Of a DNA stretch of 11,025 nucleotides, positions 1 through 6,558 are shown one piece after another. How positions within the stretch are numbered: position 1 is the stretch's first letter; every line of letters starts with the position of its first letter. The DNA is taken from positions 1 to 11,025 of the forward strand of contig CAYONM010000126.1 in NCBI GenBank assembly GCA_964405325.1, in the 5' to 3' direction. The stretch is from CAYONM01 sp964405325 (GTDB lineage: Bacteria > Planctomycetota > UBA11346). Below the pieces are notes generated by a model that saw only the letters and a program-made list of their open reading frames with translations, was not told where the DNA came from and did no database searches. The position numbers and the translations under genes are program-made.

Positions 1-41
1 TCGCGCCTTGAAGAATCGACAAAATCTCTGCGCGATCTGCT

Positions 42-68
42 ACCTTTATTTCTTTCCGTACCCTAACG
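42..68 (-). repeat. 27-bp AT-rich element, left copy
   Basis: On the plus strand this copy begins ACCTTTATTT (42-51), continues TTTCCG (53-58) and ACCCT (60-64), and ends ACG (66-68). It matches the minus strand of 10967-10993 at 24 of 27 positions. The only differences are at 52, 59 and 65. Its AT-rich core contrasts with the GC-rich surroundings. Read in the direction of the upstream glycosidase-like gene (minus strand) it lies about 58 bases past the stop and 2 bases past a strong hairpin. Its function is unknown. It could be a dispersed intergenic element, a promoter or leader for the next gene leftwards, or part of a termination region. Confidence 0.55.
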
Positions 69-70
69 TC

Positions 71-99
71 ACGGCCGCCTGTCGGCGACAGGCGGCCGT
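71..99 (-). terminator. Strong hairpin after the glycosidase-like gene
   Basis: This is a perfect inverted repeat: ACGGCCGCCTGTC at 71-83 pairs with 87-99 across a 3-base loop (13-bp stem). It starts 26 bases past the minus-strand stop at 126-128, where a transcription terminator is expected. Neither strand has a T-run directly after the stem, so it is not a classical intrinsic terminator. It may instead be a Rho-assisted or RNA-stabilising 3' hairpin. Confidence 0.55.
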
Positions 100-125
100 C
101 GTGCGCATCATACCGTAAAAGAGTC

Positions 126-1475
126 TCAGCCAGTCACCGCTTCCCCCTGCCCGACATGCCGACGGATCACTTCGCCAGCGGCAGCAAGGAGTTCTGGACG
201 CATTTCTGAAAAATGCCGCGACAATAACACACCCTTGGCGCCACCGGCATAGCAGGCTTCGGTGCAATCGCGGATCAGTTCGACAGTGTCGGCCCGGTCA
301 CCGCCGGGAATGCCGATACCGAGCCCGGCGTACACCGGCCGCGGTGCACAGGCGGTGGCCAGACGATCAATTTCCCGCTGCACCCAATCGGCACCGAAGG
401 CGCACTGACCGCGATCGGGATCGCTGTAATCCGGCAGCGTTGCCGGATCGTGACCGCAGATCCAGGCGGTGAATTCCCGCGCTACCGAGATGGGCATGTC
501 CTTGAACAAGATGGTGTGCATACGACGCAACTGATTGCCGGCACGACCACCGGAAGCACCGGGATAAACCGATGGCTTGATCCAATCCGCATATTCGGTC
601 ACCCGTGCCGGATCGTCACCGGCACGCCACAACCAATGACTCATCAGGGTGGCGTGCTGGAAATGAAAGCCAACCTCCGCTTCCGGTCGGACCGCCTTGA
701 TGGCGCCCACCAGGTTGGCGCGGTAATCGTGCAGACTATCCCACCACAGCTGGTCCCAGGCCAGCATGTCCGGGTAGCGCATCAGAACGCGCCAGACATT
801 GATAAACCAGCCGTCGGTGGGCCGCGGCGCACCCGCCTGCGCCGCCTCCACCAACTTGGCCAGCTGACGTCCGCCTTCGCGAGCCCGCTGTGGGTCGATG
901 CCACGCTCGCGTCCCTTACGGCAGCAGTGTTCGCAGAAGCAGTAGGCCTTACCACCGTCTACACCAAAACCAGCACCGGCACCTCCAAAGAGCCCGGCCA
1001 GGGGTCCAGAGCGCTCGTGCATGAACATATAACTGTCCAGTTCCGGATGCAGACGGACCGTGTCCTCCATGGACGCCACTTGGAAATCGCGCCAAGCGGG
1101 ATGGTTGACGCAGCTCTGACGATGAATGCGGCCATATTGATCCACCATGCCGATGGTGGTGTAGCCAGGATACTGTTCCTGGTAGCCCCAGCTCTCTTCA
1201 CCGATACCCATGATCACCCGAACGCCACGACTGGCGCCGGCCTCCAGCATGCGATCGAGCACGTCGCGACCCTGTTCGTCCAGTCCGACTTGCGGATGAT
1301 GAAAACGCGAGCCACCTTGGTGACCAGCTTCACGACGGATGTTTTTCCCGGCAAAAACAGACGCCGCATCCAGTGGAATGGATTCCTGGATGTGGTCGAA
1401 AACCGCTCCGGCATCCTTTTTGTCAAAATCGCCAGCCTGCATCTGCAGGCCACAGGTCATCATCCGCTTGGACAT
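126..1475 (-). CDS. Putative TIM-barrel glycoside hydrolase-like protein with a cysteine cluster
   Basis: This encodes a 449-aa soluble protein with no visible signal peptide or membrane segment, so it is probably cytoplasmic. The alternation of barrel-like strands (GVRVIMGIG near residue 85, the Met/His/Glu-rich strand SYMFMHERSGP near 148-158, EVGFHFQ, PISVAREF, and a C-terminal GGAKGVLLSRHF) resembles uncharacterised clan-A glycosidase-like proteins of Lentisphaerota and Planctomycetota. The segment YCFCEHCC (about residues 178-185) matches the CxxC pattern seen after a barrel strand in GH42-like relatives, where it may bind a metal. Glu154 is a candidate acid/base residue, which is an inference. 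The start at 1475 is preferred over the ATG 36 bases upstream because GAGGAG lies 5 bases before it and a promoter fits 20 bases upstream. The gene seems to be transcribed alone. Substrate unknown; the glycosidase assignment is tentative. Confidence 0.6.
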   Translation of the reverse strand: MSKRMMTCGLQMQAGDFDKKDAGAVFDHIQESIPLDAASVFAGKNIRREAGHQGGSRFHHPQVGLDEQGRDVLDRMLEAGASRGVRVIMGIGEESWGYQEQYPGYTTIGMVDQYGRIHRQSCVNHPAWRDFQVASMEDTVRLHPELDSYMFMHERSGPLAGLFGGAGAGFGVDGGKAYCFCEHCCRKGRERGIDPQRAREGGRQLAKLVEAAQAGAPRPTDGWFINVWRVLMRYPDMLAWDQLWWDSLHDYRANLVGAIKAVRPEAEVGFHFQHATLMSHWLWRAGDDPARVTEYADWIKPSVYPGASGGRAGNQLRRMHTILFKDMPISVAREFTAWICGHDPATLPDYSDPDRGQCAFGADWVQREIDRLATACAPRPVYAGLGIGIPGGDRADTVELIRDCTEACYAGGAKGVLLSRHFSEMRPELLAAAGEVIRRHVGQGEAVTG

Positions 1476-1480
1476 ACGCG

Positions 1481-1486
1481 CTCCTC
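1481..1486 (-). promoter_or_regulatory. Ribosome binding site of the glycosidase-like gene
   Basis: The minus strand reads GAGGAG, 5 bases before the ATG at 1475. This fixes the start at MSKRMM rather than the in-frame ATG at 1511, which lies upstream of the predicted transcription start. Confidence 0.7.
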
Positions 1487-1501
1487 GTACTTGTGAACAG
1501 T

Positions 1502-1530
1502 AGCATATCATGTCGGCAACACGGCTTCAA
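1502..1530 (-). promoter_or_regulatory. Sigma70-like promoter of the glycosidase-like gene
   Basis: On the minus strand a -35 box TTGAAG (1530-1525) and a -10 box TATGCT (1507-1502) are separated by exactly 17 bases, each with 4 of 6 consensus matches. The predicted transcription start near 1495 gives a leader of about 20 bases that carries the ribosome binding site. The upstream edge abuts a tandem repeat, which suggests regulation. No start site has been measured; this is by inspection only. Confidence 0.5.
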
Positions 1531-1567
1531 ACCGGTCTCTGTGACGTTGAAACCGACCAGAGTGACG
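1529..1567 (-). repeat. Tandem operator-like repeat at the promoter
   Basis: Two 18-base copies, AAACCGGTCTCTGTGACG (1529-1546) and AAACCGACCAGAGTGACG (1550-1567), lie 21 bases apart on the plus strand. The outer hexamers AAACCG and GTGACG are identical in both and most of the variation is in the middle. A 21-base period is two helical turns, so a regulator dimer would sit on the same DNA face at each copy. The proximal copy overlaps the -35 box by two bases, a position suited to an activator or a repressor. No regulator gene is next to it in this window. Confidence 0.5.
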
Positions 1568-1679
1568 AATCCCGTACTAGAAACGGACCGGAAGGGGTCG
1601 ACTCGATTATGATGTCTCTTGCTGAATCCGTGTGAGCGCGGCTTGTAGGCGTGGGCCCCTCTGCCGGGAGAGTCTCGCA

Positions 1680-2363
1680 TCACTCGCCAGCCAAACGCTG
1701 CAGCAGACGCCGGGCGCAGGTGACGATCAGATCCAGATCGCCTGGCTCGGCCAGGCCGTGGCCAGCATCCAGCAGCAGTAACTCGACCCGTGGATCGTGT
1801 TCTGCATAACGCCAACTCTGTTGCCAAGGAATGGTCTCATCCCGACGACCATGCAGAATGCAGATCGGAACGTTCGCTGGCAGCGGCGGCCACGGGTCCA
1901 CCTGCTGACAGACGTCGTGGAAACAGCTGCTGAGCAGCTGCTCTTCGTCATCGAAGCGGGCATGGGGGAACGCCAATTGGCCTTGCTGCTGCCAATGCGC
2001 CAAGGCCTCGTCACCAAGAAGCGCGGTCCAGGTCTCGGTGAAACCGAATGCCGGTGCCAAGAGCAAGAGCGCCGTCGGCCCCGGTCGCGGCTCGGCCAAC
2101 AAGCGGACGGCGTTCCAACCGCCCAGGCTGGAACCGACGAGCAACACGGCCTCGTGCGCTGGCACCGCTTGAACTGCCGTACGCGCTGCTGCCAAATGGC
2201 TGTCGGGAGTCAATACGAAGAAACCATCTGGTTCCAGATCCGGAACATGTACCCGAGCCAGATCGGCACAGCGTTCCTGCAGCGCCTTGGCCTTCAGCGA
2301 GCCGGGCCCCGAAGCGAAACCGTGGAGATAGATCAGATGCGACGCTTCCACAGGCGCCTCCAT
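1680..2363 (-). CDS. yqiA: YqiA/UPF0227-type alpha/beta-hydrolase esterase
   Basis: This encodes a 227-aa cytoplasmic alpha/beta-hydrolase of the YqiA (UPF0227) family, small serine esterases that cleave acyl-CoA and short esters in vitro. The opening LIYLHGFASGPGSLKA (about 10-25) is the typical first strand with the oxyanion-hole HGF motif. GSSLGGW (77-83) is the nucleophile elbow, with Ser79 as nucleophile. ILHGRRDETIP supplies Asp175 and DAGHGL supplies His202, so the triad is complete. Length is close to the usual 190-220 residues. It sits 104 bases downstream of the ytxJ-like stop on the same strand and may share its transcript. I see no clear ribosome binding site before the ATG. The physiological substrate is unknown for the family, so the symbol is by similarity only. 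Confidence 0.75.
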   Translation of the reverse strand: MEAPVEASHLIYLHGFASGPGSLKAKALQERCADLARVHVPDLEPDGFFVLTPDSHLAAARTAVQAVPAHEAVLLVGSSLGGWNAVRLLAEPRPGPTALLLLAPAFGFTETWTALLGDEALAHWQQQGQLAFPHARFDDEEQLLSSCFHDVCQQVDPWPPLPANVPICILHGRRDETIPWQQSWRYAEHDPRVELLLLDAGHGLAEPGDLDLIVTCARRLLQRLAGE

Positions 2364-2467
2364 TCAAATCAAGCCGCGACGCGAAATCAGAGCCGGACTG
2401 GCCACCGGGAGGTTCGGAGACCGGAGTTCGATACTGATCCCAACGCTAGCCAACTGACCAAGTAGCA

Positions 2468-2794
2468 TCAGCCGAGTTCCGCTCGCGCCTTGGCCATGGC
2501 ACTGGCGGTAATACCCCAGTGACTGGTATTCCAGCGGACCGCAGCACCCTGCAGCAGAAACAACTGCGGGCTCTGATGCACAAAGCCCAATTTCTGAGCG
2601 ATGTGGTTGGACAAGGGCCGCGCCTGCTGCACCACCACCATGCCGGCAGACTCATCGTGCTCCTGCAGGTAGTGCTGTACCTCCTGTAGCGCAGCGTGAC
2701 TGGTGGGGCAGATGGCAGAATGCTTCAACAACCAGACCGGGCCATCATTCGCCAGGAGCTGATCGAATTCCGCTTCCGTGCTCAGAGTCTGCAT
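2468..2794 (-). CDS. ytxJ: YtxJ-type thioredoxin-fold redox protein (bacillithiol system family, DUF2847)
   Basis: This encodes a 108-aa thioredoxin-fold protein with a single active-site cysteine, Cys29, in LLKHSAICPTSHAAL (22-36). That matches the KHSxxCxxS signature of YtxJ/BrxC monothiol bacilliredoxins, which remove bacillithiol from protein cysteines in Bacillus. The cis-proline loop HQSPQLFLL (73-81, Pro76) and the ending WNTSHWGIT (88-96) are also typical. Length equals the family norm. The ATG at 2794 is chosen because AAAGGA lies 7 bases before it; a longer version from 2845 would add 17 residues the family lacks. The first 50 bases overlap the end of the upstream envelope gene, suggesting translational coupling. 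Whether this organism makes bacillithiol cannot be seen here. Confidence 0.75.
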   Translation of the reverse strand: MQTLSTEAEFDQLLANDGPVWLLKHSAICPTSHAALQEVQHYLQEHDESAGMVVVQQARPLSNHIAQKLGFVHQSPQLFLLQGAAVRWNTSHWGITASAMAKARAELG

Positions 2795-5378
2795 GCTTGT
2801 TTCCTTTCGGGGTCCAGTGCCACGTAACCTGACGACGGTGGCCATCAGAATAATGCGCCCGCCAGACCAGACGCTCTACGTCGGCAGGGTCTGTCTGGGG
2901 CAGAAGACGTTGGATCAGAGCAGGCGCTGGCTGGTCGATTTGCACGGCCACCACTGCGCCGCCGCCGGGAGCCGCCGCCAACTCCAGCTGGCCATGCCAC
3001 AGGGGCTGTTCTTCCCGCAGAACCTGCCACTGCGCGCGTCGGCCATCGGCGGATTCCAAGTGGACAGCGACCGGACCAGTGGCATCCAACACCGCTGGCC
3101 AATCGACTATGTCGACAATCATGTTGCCGTTTTCCTGCCACTGCCAGCGACTGCCATCAGGCCACTTCGCCACGGTCCTGGTGGGCGAGCTGTGGATGCT
3201 GACGGCGCCATCGGGAAGCGGCAGATGCCGCCACAACGGATCAGTATCAAGCAGGTCAATGCGAGGTAATTCACCCAACCAGTCGGGTGCCTGCCACTGC
3301 CAGCGACCAAAATCATCGGTGTCGATACTGGCTTGCTGCGACGTCATGATGAATCGCCCGGCAAAGGAGCGGTGCCGCAAGCCCGGCCGGTCCAGGCTGG
3401 CCCGGATGGCCACGATACCACCGTTCGGCTGCAGCCGCCCCGATGCCGTCCCGGTCACCTGCAGGGCTCTGGCGGCTGGCAGCAGCTGTTCCTGCAGCGT
3501 GGACCATGGCATGGCGTGCAGCTCGATCTGCGACCACTGCCGACCCCGCCCGGTCACCTGGAGACGTGGTGCCCCGGCCTGCAGACGGCATTCCCACGCA
3601 TCATCCTGCCGCTGCCACTGCCCGGCCTGCGGCGCCAGCCAGAGGAACCAGGGATGCTGCTGGCGGAACCAGTCCGCCAGAGCCGGCGCCAGCTGCAGCT
3701 GCCGCCAACGCAGCGAAGCCAGGCTCGGATCGCCAGCGGCCTGCCATTGGGCAGTAGCCAGCCCATCCACGCGCATCGTCGCTTCACGAATCTGCCAAGC
3801 CTCCGGTGTCCAATCGCCGGCCAGTTGCATCCTACTGGCGGCGGCGCTGGCCTGCACGCTGGCAGACAGCCCTGTGTGCAGATCGCTCTCCAGCCAGGTT
3901 CCACGCAGGTCCCAGTCGCTGAGCACGGCAGGGAGCCATGGCCCTTCACCCAACGGCGTCAGCAGCTGTTTGATCATATTCGCCGGAAGAGTCCCCGACA
4001 GGATGCCGATACGCCAGGTCGTGTCTGGCCGCGTCACCTGCAGGACGGCTTCATGAGCCCCTGACCAGCGCAGCCACAGCGGACCGGCACCACCTTGTAC
4101 CACCACCTGCTCGCCTAACTGCTGACCAAAGACGCGCAGCCGTCCGTCCTGCACCGCCACCGGCCAGTTATGCAACAGCAGTTCGCGCGGCCGGCACTCC
4201 CAAGCCATGGGCGACACCAGACCCGCCAATTCGGCGTGACCACCCGACCAGGCCAGATCCATCTGGCCATCGAGCGTCAGCCCCTGCAGCCGTCCGGTCA
4301 GGCCGTGCAAGCGGATCGGTTCAGCCCAACCCGACGGCACGGTGCCGAGGCTGCTCCCCAGTATATCGGCAATCAACTCAGCCGGAGCCTCCAGTCGTTC
4401 CAGCTGCAGCTGCCAGGCCTCCGGCAAACGGCGACCTTGCATGTGCACGGATGATTCGGCCAAGCGAGCGCGCAGCGACCAGCGCTCCAGTCCCGAACCG
4501 GTCAGGCTGAGCTCCTGCAAGCGATGCGCTCGCCAGCACAGGGCCTGATCCCGGATGGTCAGCCAGGGCAGGCGGGTATCGCTGGCCTGCTTCGGCTGCA
4601 ACTGCCACGCGCTGCCATCACCGCCTGCCTGTACAAGCAGCTGGCCCTGATCCCAGTGACCGTTCAGCTGTGCCGACCAGGTATCATCCTGGCGATGCCG
4701 TTGCAAACGGCTGCCACTCACCTCGCACTGAGCCGGCAACAAAGCCGCCGCCAATTGCATATCTGCTGGCAGCGGAAGGCGCTGCAGCCACTCACGGAGT
4801 GGAATACGACCGGAATCGACCTGCAGCATGACCTGTTCATCACTAATGGCACCAGAAACCGCCAGCGCCTCGCTCCCTGCCACTTGCGCCTGCAATTGCC
4901 AACTATGACTTTCGATACCGGGTTCCAGCTGCCATTGGATCTGCTTGAGCAGGACACCATTCAGGGAAACCTGACCATCGTGCCACTGCACCCGTGGTGG
5001 CGGTAACGGCAACTCGCGTCGAATCTGTTGCAACAAGCGATGCAGCCAGTGCCGCTGCGACCAACGCAACTCCACCTGGGGCTGGTACACCTGCACCGCT
5101 TCCGGTCGGCCGCTCAGCAAGCCGCTGATCTGGACACGAGCCGCCTGCACCGCCGGTGGCCCGCCTTCTGGCCCCAGGCGCACATTCCGTAGCTCCAAGC
5201 CCCCATCGGTCCAGGCCACCTGGTCAATTTGCAGCTGCCCGGCTAAGGGCCAGCCACGCTCGATACGCGCACGCAGGCCGCCACTGGCGGCAAACCAGGC
5301 CAGACTGCCTGCAAGCGCCAGAGGCAGACCGACCAGCAGAATCACAAGCAGCACACGACGACGTTGGCGACGGGACAT
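2745..5378 (-). CDS. AsmA/YdbH-like inner-membrane-anchored envelope protein
   Basis: This encodes an 877-aa protein with a basic N-terminus and one membrane-spanning helix (about residues 9-31, rich in Leu, Val and Ala), followed by a long periplasmic region. The start of that region (GQLQIDQVAWTDGGLELRNV, then VQAARVQISGLLSGRPEAVQVYQPQVELRW) has the repeated short beta-strands of AsmA, TamB and YdbH proteins, which form long grooves carrying phospholipids between inner and outer membrane. It is very rich in Gln and Trp. The size fits YdbH (about 880 residues). The ATG at 5378 is chosen because translation further upstream lacks a plausible protein and runs over dapF. There is no clear ribosome binding site. 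The last 17 or so residues overlap the next gene. YdbH-type is my best guess; another AsmA-clan member is possible. Confidence 0.55.
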   Translation of the reverse strand: MSRRQRRRVLLVILLVGLPLALAGSLAWFAASGGLRARIERGWPLAGQLQIDQVAWTDGGLELRNVRLGPEGGPPAVQAARVQISGLLSGRPEAVQVYQPQVELRWSQRHWLHRLLQQIRRELPLPPPRVQWHDGQVSLNGVLLKQIQWQLEPGIESHSWQLQAQVAGSEALAVSGAISDEQVMLQVDSGRIPLREWLQRLPLPADMQLAAALLPAQCEVSGSRLQRHRQDDTWSAQLNGHWDQGQLLVQAGGDGSAWQLQPKQASDTRLPWLTIRDQALCWRAHRLQELSLTGSGLERWSLRARLAESSVHMQGRRLPEAWQLQLERLEAPAELIADILGSSLGTVPSGWAEPIRLHGLTGRLQGLTLDGQMDLAWSGGHAELAGLVSPMAWECRPRELLLHNWPVAVQDGRLRVFGQQLGEQVVVQGGAGPLWLRWSGAHEAVLQVTRPDTTWRIGILSGTLPANMIKQLLTPLGEGPWLPAVLSDWDLRGTWLESDLHTGLSASVQASAAASRMQLAGDWTPEAWQIREATMRVDGLATAQWQAAGDPSLASLRWRQLQLAPALADWFRQQHPWFLWLAPQAGQWQRQDDAWECRLQAGAPRLQVTGRGRQWSQIELHAMPWSTLQEQLLPAARALQVTGTASGRLQPNGGIVAIRASLDRPGLRHRSFAGRFIMTSQQASIDTDDFGRWQWQAPDWLGELPRIDLLDTDPLWRHLPLPDGAVSIHSSPTRTVAKWPDGSRWQWQENGNMIVDIVDWPAVLDATGPVAVHLESADGRRAQWQVLREEQPLWHGQLELAAAPGGGAVVAVQIDQPAPALIQRLLPQTDPADVERLVWRAHYSDGHRRQVTWHWTPKGNKHADSEHGSGIRSAPGE
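2802..2807 (-). promoter_or_regulatory. Ribosome binding site of ytxJ-like gene, inside the upstream gene
   Basis: The minus strand reads AAAGGA, 7 bases before the ATG at 2794. It lies inside the coding sequence of the AsmA/YdbH-like gene, so ytxJ translation probably depends on ribosomes finishing that gene. Confidence 0.6.
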
Positions 5379-5408
5379 GCGCGGAGATTGTCGGAGACAG
5401 AACGAGTG

Positions 5409-5429
5409 GGCAAGGACAGTGGCCTTGCC
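5409..5429. promoter_or_regulatory. Inverted repeat in the divergent dapF / envelope-gene gap
   Basis: GGCAAGG (5409-5415) and CCTTGCC (5423-5429) form a perfect 7-bp inverted repeat around a 7-base loop, in the middle of the 80-bp gap between two divergent starts. It could be an operator shared by both genes or a hairpin in the dapF leader. No -10 or -35 box can be named with confidence in this gap. Confidence 0.35.
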
Positions 5430-5458
5430 GGCTCCGCTGCTCACCAGATGCTGCGCCG

Positions 5459-6313
5459 ATGCATTTCTGGAAGCTGCACGGACTCGGCAACGACTACGTC
5501 TATCTGGACGCTTGGCGCTACCCCCTCCCAGTGGATCTGCCAGCAGCCGCGCGAGCCATGAGCGACCGCCATCGTGGCATTGGCGGCGATGGTCTGATCG
5601 TGGTCGCCCCGCCACACGATCCGAGCAACCACGCCCGCATGCAGATGTGGAATGCCGATGGCTCGGAGTCGGAGATGTGCGGCAACGGCCTGCGCTGCGC
5701 CGCGCATCTGGCGTTCCGCAATGGTCACGTTCCCGCCACCGGCCTGCGCTTTGAAACCGGGGCCGGGGTGCTGGCGGTGGATCTGCAACTACAGGACGGC
5801 CGCTGCATCGGCGCCAGCATCGATATGGGCTCACCGCGTCTGGAACCGGCAGCGGTGCCGGTGGAGTACGACGGGCCCGGCCCGCTTATGGACCTGTCTT
5901 TTCCTGAGCACCATCTGCACGGCTTCGCGGTCGGTATGGGCAATCCGCACCTGGTCTGCTTCGTCGACGATGCCGACGCCTATCCGGTGCAGACGGTCGG
6001 ACCACAGCTGGAGCGCCATGCCGCATTTCCTCGCCGGACCAATATCGAGTTTGTGCACCTGCTCGGCACCGCCAACGGCGTACCGCTACTTCGCCAGCGA
6101 ACTTGGGAACGCGGCAGTGGTGAAACCCAGGCCTGCGGTACTGGCGCCTGTGCCACCGCCGTGGCCGCCATCCTGAACGGACGTATCACCGGCGAAGCGG
6201 CCATCATCCGCCTCAGCGGTGGCGACCTGCATATCCAATGGGCCGGACCTGGCCGTTCGGTGATCATGCACGGGCCCAGCAAACTGGTGTTTGAAGGCGA
6301 CTGGTCGGGCTGA
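5459..6313 (+). CDS. dapF: Diaminopimelate epimerase
   Basis: DapF converts LL-diaminopimelate to the meso form without a cofactor, the penultimate step to lysine and the source of meso-DAP for peptidoglycan. The 284-aa length is normal. The start MHFWKLHGLGNDYVYLD matches the conserved N-terminus. Both catalytic cysteines are present: Cys74 in SEMCGNGLRCA (71-81) and Cys226 in GSGETQACGTGACA (219-232), with Glu217 and Arg218 just before. HRGIGGDGL (38-46) and MGNPH (160-164) are also family motifs. The ATG at 5459 is chosen because the protein family begins there, although no clear ribosome binding site precedes it. The gene is divergent from the envelope gene and followed by 245 bases without a gene. 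Confidence 0.95.
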   Translation: MHFWKLHGLGNDYVYLDAWRYPLPVDLPAAARAMSDRHRGIGGDGLIVVAPPHDPSNHARMQMWNADGSESEMCGNGLRCAAHLAFRNGHVPATGLRFETGAGVLAVDLQLQDGRCIGASIDMGSPRLEPAAVPVEYDGPGPLMDLSFPEHHLHGFAVGMGNPHLVCFVDDADAYPVQTVGPQLERHAAFPRRTNIEFVHLLGTANGVPLLRQRTWERGSGETQACGTGACATAVAAILNGRITGEAAIIRLSGGDLHIQWAGPGRSVIMHGPSKLVFEGDWSG

Positions 6314-6558
6314 CGAAACCCTGGGCACCCGATCCCCCGTCTTTTTCAACCACAACGGGGTTGCGTCGGGAAAGGTCCGGGCACATCACGCTGCGGTGAC
6401 ACCCGTGCACGCTGTGATTTCCATACCATTTGCCGCGCTGTTATCCGATCGTTCCGAAGCCGATGTCCAGGCTGGCTGCCTGTATATTTTTTACCGGTAG
6501 CCAAACGAAAACGCACAGCCATCGAGATGCGGCATGCTAAATTCCTAGGAGTTTCAGC

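Noticed and set aside
1..35. TCGCGC / GCGCGA at the left edge as a hairpin or partial RNA gene
   Set aside because: The stem is 6 bp with a 23-base loop and no tRNA or other RNA features can be traced before the window edge.
450..1496. Long open frame (348 codons) on the plus strand antisense to the glycosidase-like gene
   Set aside because: The minus-strand protein is coherent and has a promoter and ribosome binding site. The antisense product resembles nothing, and long antisense frames are expected in GC-rich coding DNA.
5379..5834. 152-codon upstream extension of the AsmA/YdbH-like gene
   Set aside because: The extension is Arg/Ser-rich, lies antisense to dapF, and would bury the N-terminal membrane anchor that such proteins carry at their start.
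6335..6360. CCCCGT / ACGGGG inverted repeat after dapF as a terminator
   Set aside because: It has only a 6-bp stem with a 14-base loop and no T-run after it, so it is too weak to call.
6483..6543. AT-rich boxes TATATT (6483) and TAAATT (6538) as promoter -10 elements for the URO-D-like gene
   Set aside because: No -35 box fits at 16-18 bases for the first, and the second would start transcription inside the ribosome binding site.
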